From Actinostola sp. cb2023 (lineage: Eukaryota > Cnidaria > Anthozoa > Actiniaria > Actinostolidae), in assembly GCA_033675265.1 (NCBI GenBank), contig JAUJYZ010001423.1, forward strand, positions 1 to 64,000: a stretch of DNA of 64,000 nucleotides, in the 5' to 3' direction. Under the pieces are notes generated by a model that did no database searches, was not told the DNA's origin, and worked only from the letters and a program-made list of their open reading frames with translations. Positions 61,272 to 64,000 of this stretch are shown here, piece after piece (the stretch's first letter is position 1; every line of letters starts with the position of its first letter). The position numbers and the translations under genes were made by a program.

Positions 61272-61417
61272 TAGAGTGCAGACACTAAAATCGTGAAACA
61301 GTACAAACTATTTAGTGCTAAATAGAAACCAATGAAACGATAGAAAACAAAAGACATTGCACTATTTAGTGCTAATTAAAGTTAGCACTGTTTCATGGTT
61401 TTAGTGTTTGCACTCTA
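61272..61417. mobile_element. 146-bp palindromic MITE
   Basis: TAGAGTGCAGACACTAAAA pairs with TTTTAGTGTTTGCACTCTA. Inner TATTTAGTGCTAA blocks also pair. Confidence 0.7.
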
Positions 61418-61545
61418 TGTACCGATTTACTTCAGTTAGCGAGTGGGAAACCGGCTACGGTACCCGCGTGACACACAAATGGCTTCCTATCCGTGAACCA
61501 ATCAAAAAGCACTCTTCTATGACAAACTTTGGGTCATAACTTCCT

Positions 61546-62081
61546 CTGCTTTTATGCAATTGCCATAAAACATTAGCAACTATTAGAGTATATGACCTAT
61601 AATACAAATAACTCGATTGCACTGCAGTGATAATATTTTAAGTAAGCTCAATTTTTGGATAAAAATGGAATTGCGAAAAATCTGTCCGTTTTTTTTTGGA
61701 TGAAAGTTTTGGAATCACTTTATATTGACATAATTCATAACCTGACCAAGTTTTAGCAAAATCGTTGGAGCGAAAGCAATCGTTGGAGCTAAAAATAGTA
61801 CTTTGCTACGATTTTGCTAAAACTTACGCAGGTTATGAATTATGTTAATCTAAAGTGATTCCAAAACTTTGCAAAAAAAAACCGGAAATGTTTCGCAATA
61901 TCCAATTTTACAAAAATTGACTTTACAGTAATATTATTTTTAAAAATGTTCTGCATGCAATCGAATTATTTTGTATCATAGGTGAATGATAGCTCTAATT
62001 GTTGCCATGTTTTATAGAATTGCATGAAGCAGAGGAAAATGATCTGTCCTTTTGCGCCGAGAAATAACGGAGTCACCTTAA
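61546..62081. mobile_element. TTAAGGTGACTC-type palindromic MITE
   Basis: The arms pair over about 240 bp around a centre near 61790 (CTTCCTCTGCTT outermost, GATTTTGCTAAAACTT innermost). The right end is the inverse of TTAAGGTGACTCCGTTATTT; the matching left terminus is missing. Confidence 0.65.
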
Positions 62082-62496
62082 TAGAGCAGATTTCGTATAT
62101 GAAAAATCCTAGGCACATGACCGTGATGTTTTAGGCTTTCGAATGAATCCGTACCGTGGTTTATCAGTCATACGAAATCTGCGTCTAATAATATAATAAA
62201 ATAGTAAAGTATAGTACTTATACTACTACAGCGCATTCTGTTCGTGCTAAAATCCTATACAAATGGCTACAGTGAAATGATAAAAATAGAAATAACGCGG
62301 AATATTGCCGAATAAGCGTAGCCTTTCAAACTTGAACGAAAAGCCTCTATGTTACTGTGGTGTTATGTAATGACTAAAAGAATCTGTCCTTTTCAATCCA
62401 AAAACGTCGTAATCGCAAGAGTCAGTAATCGTCATGTCATAATTCTAAACGCCTACGATCTAGTCGGAATCAAAACAACGCAAGCCTCGCTATAAT

Positions 62497-62571
62497 TAGT
62501 CTCCTATGCACCCGTTCTTCGGGATCTTAGTTTCGGGATCCCGAAACTAAGAACGGGTGCATAGGAGACTA
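62497..62571. repeat. 75-bp nested perfect hairpin
   Basis: TAGTCTCCTATGCACCCGTT at 62497 pairs exactly with its inverse ending at 62571. An inner CTTAGTTTCGGG/CCCGAAACTAAG pair is separated by GAT. Confidence 0.8.
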
Positions 62572-62871
62572 TACGCTATAATCGTAAGAAAAAGAAAACC
62601 TGATCCTTCCGATTCCGTCGCCCTTCTGCTTCCGATTCCTATTAGTTCACACTGGTCATGATTCCGACGCTAGCGTGAACCAGGCTACAATCTTCAGCTC
62701 AAGGGGACAGTTATTCAGCCGCTGTACTCCCACATGGGTGCACGTGTGCCGCCCGCAGGGTAACAAATTCGGCATTTTCACTGCAAAAGCGCGAGTTATT
62801 GTGACATAAAGACAAAGAAAGTGGAAGCAAGATTACTGTGCGTGTTGTTTTACGATTAAATCAGGGTATCA

Positions 62872-63162
62872 GTGCAGGGTTCATTGGTTTTTCGTGCGAC
62901 TATTTACCCATCGCCTTATTTTTCAGGTTTGAATATATTGAATAAAAACAAAATAAAAAGTAGAGAAGGTGTTACGTATGCACAATCATTACTTTGCTGT
63001 GGGGCAAGGTCACTAGAAAATGTTGTGAATTTTATTCAGCGCGTGCGCATTGCACTGAGAGCAAGAGCAATAGACATTTACAACAACGCAAAACATGGAA
63101 TAAAGTTGCAAGAACGACGCGATGTGGGACCATTATCTCATAGAATCATTTCTATAAAATAA
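62872..63162 (+). CDS. Unrecognised ORF, 96 aa
   Basis: The frame from about 62960 looks protein-like: EGVTYAQSLLCCGARSLE, then FIQRVRIALRARAIDIY, then a basic tail ending HRIISIK, followed at once by AATAAATATAAA. It may be a terminal exon, with TTTTTCAG at 62918-62925 as a possible acceptor, or a relic of a mobile or viral element. I see no domain. Confidence 0.3.
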   Translation: MQGSLVFRATIYPSPYFSGLNILNKNKIKSREGVTYAQSLLCCGARSLENVVNFIQRVRIALRARAIDIYNNAKHGIKLQERRDVGPLSHRIISIK

Positions 63163-63347
63163 ATATAAAACAACTGTACTCAGTTTGAGACAGAAAAGAT
63201 AATTAAACACGAATATCAACAAAAATACTTTAATCAGATCATGATAAATTTTACGTTATATAGTAAAGAATACGAAAGACCAATACACAAAAGACAACAT
63301 AGAATGCATTTTTTTACTGTTGTTAAGTGTTCATACATTGATATTAC

Positions 63348-63533
63348 TTGGTGTGCATGACAAATGTATATTCATATTTTCACTATAATTGCAAAGTACA
63401 CTCATTTGAAGCTGCTGACCATAATGCTCAACGGATCATGGGAATGAATATATCACAGGTAGCCCAAGCTCAGCATTTGTATAAGAGAATGTATGGGAAT
63501 TATTCAATGGTGGATTTTCAGCGTAAATATTGA
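63348..63533 (+). CDS. Unrecognised ORF, 61 aa, ending inside a hairpin
   Basis: The C-terminal half (FEAADHNAQRIMGMN, AQAQHLYKRMYGNYSMV) looks protein-like. The last 24 codons lie within the left arm of the 63460-63686 palindrome, so the same peptide could be encoded inverted on the other strand. No family is recognised. Confidence 0.25.
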   Translation: MVCMTNVYSYFHYNCKVHSFEAADHNAQRIMGMNISQVAQAQHLYKRMYGNYSMVDFQRKY

Positions 63534-63686
63534 ATAAATGTTACTGTAACTTACTATGTGTCTTGAAGTAGTTCCTGCCAACTTCAAGACACATAGTTAC
63601 AGTAACATTTATTCAATATTTACGCTGAAAATCCACCATTGAATAATTCCCATACATTCTCTTATACAAATGCTGAGCTTGGGCTA
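63460..63686. repeat. 227-bp hairpin with arms of 109 and 105 bp
   Basis: TAGCCCAAGCTCAGCATTTG at 63460 pairs with its inverse ending at 63686. The loop is 13 bp (63569-63581). Apart from a 4-bp indel (TTAC) the arms look identical. Confidence 0.85.
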
Positions 63687-63689
63687 ATC

Positions 63690-64000
63690 ATATGCTACCC
63701 CTCCATGTAAACAACCACTGCCTACTAATCTGTAGACAGTGCTGTTCACTTCCTTCAAACCAGTGTAGAAACAATAGAATATATCAACATAAACCTTTCA
63801 ATCAAAGGTGTGACAAGGTATTCTTTAGCCCCCCTTTGGGGCAATGGACATCAATGAAAACCTAATGACCAAGTAGTTTCACATATACTTTGTACATGAT
63901 ATTACCAACATAAAAGTTGCGACCATTAACTTTGATTTAATTCGAAACAATTCTTTACAATGTAAAAACTATTAGCAAAATTGGGAGAGGAATGCAGAAG
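63690..64000. other. Unassigned right edge
   Basis: AT-rich sequence; I see no gene or repeat that I can support. Confidence 0.3.

Overview
The window is animal nuclear DNA. It is AT-rich and intron-rich, with GT-AG introns, ACATGTA-type words throughout, dense inverted-repeat transposons and long simple-repeat arrays. Three conserved metazoan genes can be assembled exon by exon with consistent splice phases, all on the + strand: a threonine synthase-like gene (THNSL2 type, 16432-21443, 6 exons, 465 aa), a tetratricopeptide gene (TTC13 type, 22700-51116, 25 exons, 849 aa) and a NUMB-type endocytic adaptor (52978-58146, 6 exons, 518 aa). I read the host as an invertebrate, perhaps a sponge or cnidarian. 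The phylum is a guess; the animal origin is not. Protein assignments and comparisons with human proteins are from memory, not from a search.

Region by region: 1-16.3 kb is a transposon graveyard. It holds a possible minus-strand WW-type exon (939-1071), several MITEs, a decayed cysteine-rich ORF (3610-4141), two large foldback-type elements (5576-9762 with a 7-bp target duplication, 12501-16277 with an 8-bp one) and a Mutator-like element with 158-160-bp ends and a 10-bp duplication (10623-11677). Two adjacent unknown minus-strand ORFs lie at 11694-12424. 16.4-21.5 kb is THNSL2. 21.5-22.7 kb is a short MITE-filled spacer. 22.7-51.1 kb is TTC13, whose introns carry at least nine tandem-repeat arrays, two fragments that look like Crypton/DUF3504 proteins, and two TTAA-bounded palindromic elements, one with exactly equal 904-bp arms. 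53.0-58.1 kb is NUMB, followed by a long AT-rich 3' flank. 60.6-64.0 kb holds more palindromic MITEs and two unrecognised short ORFs, the second ending inside a 227-bp hairpin.

The three genes are not functionally linked: one is a PLP enzyme-like protein, one a secretory-pathway TPR protein of unclear role, one a cortical adaptor of Notch-related endocytosis. The most unusual feature is in TTC13. At two separate introns, the 3' splice site plus the first part of the following exon has been tandemly multiplied (three copies at 34881-35117, four at 50131-50676). Only the last copy opens a complete reading frame; every upstream copy leads to a premature stop. This gives intact decoy acceptors in front of two constitutive exons.
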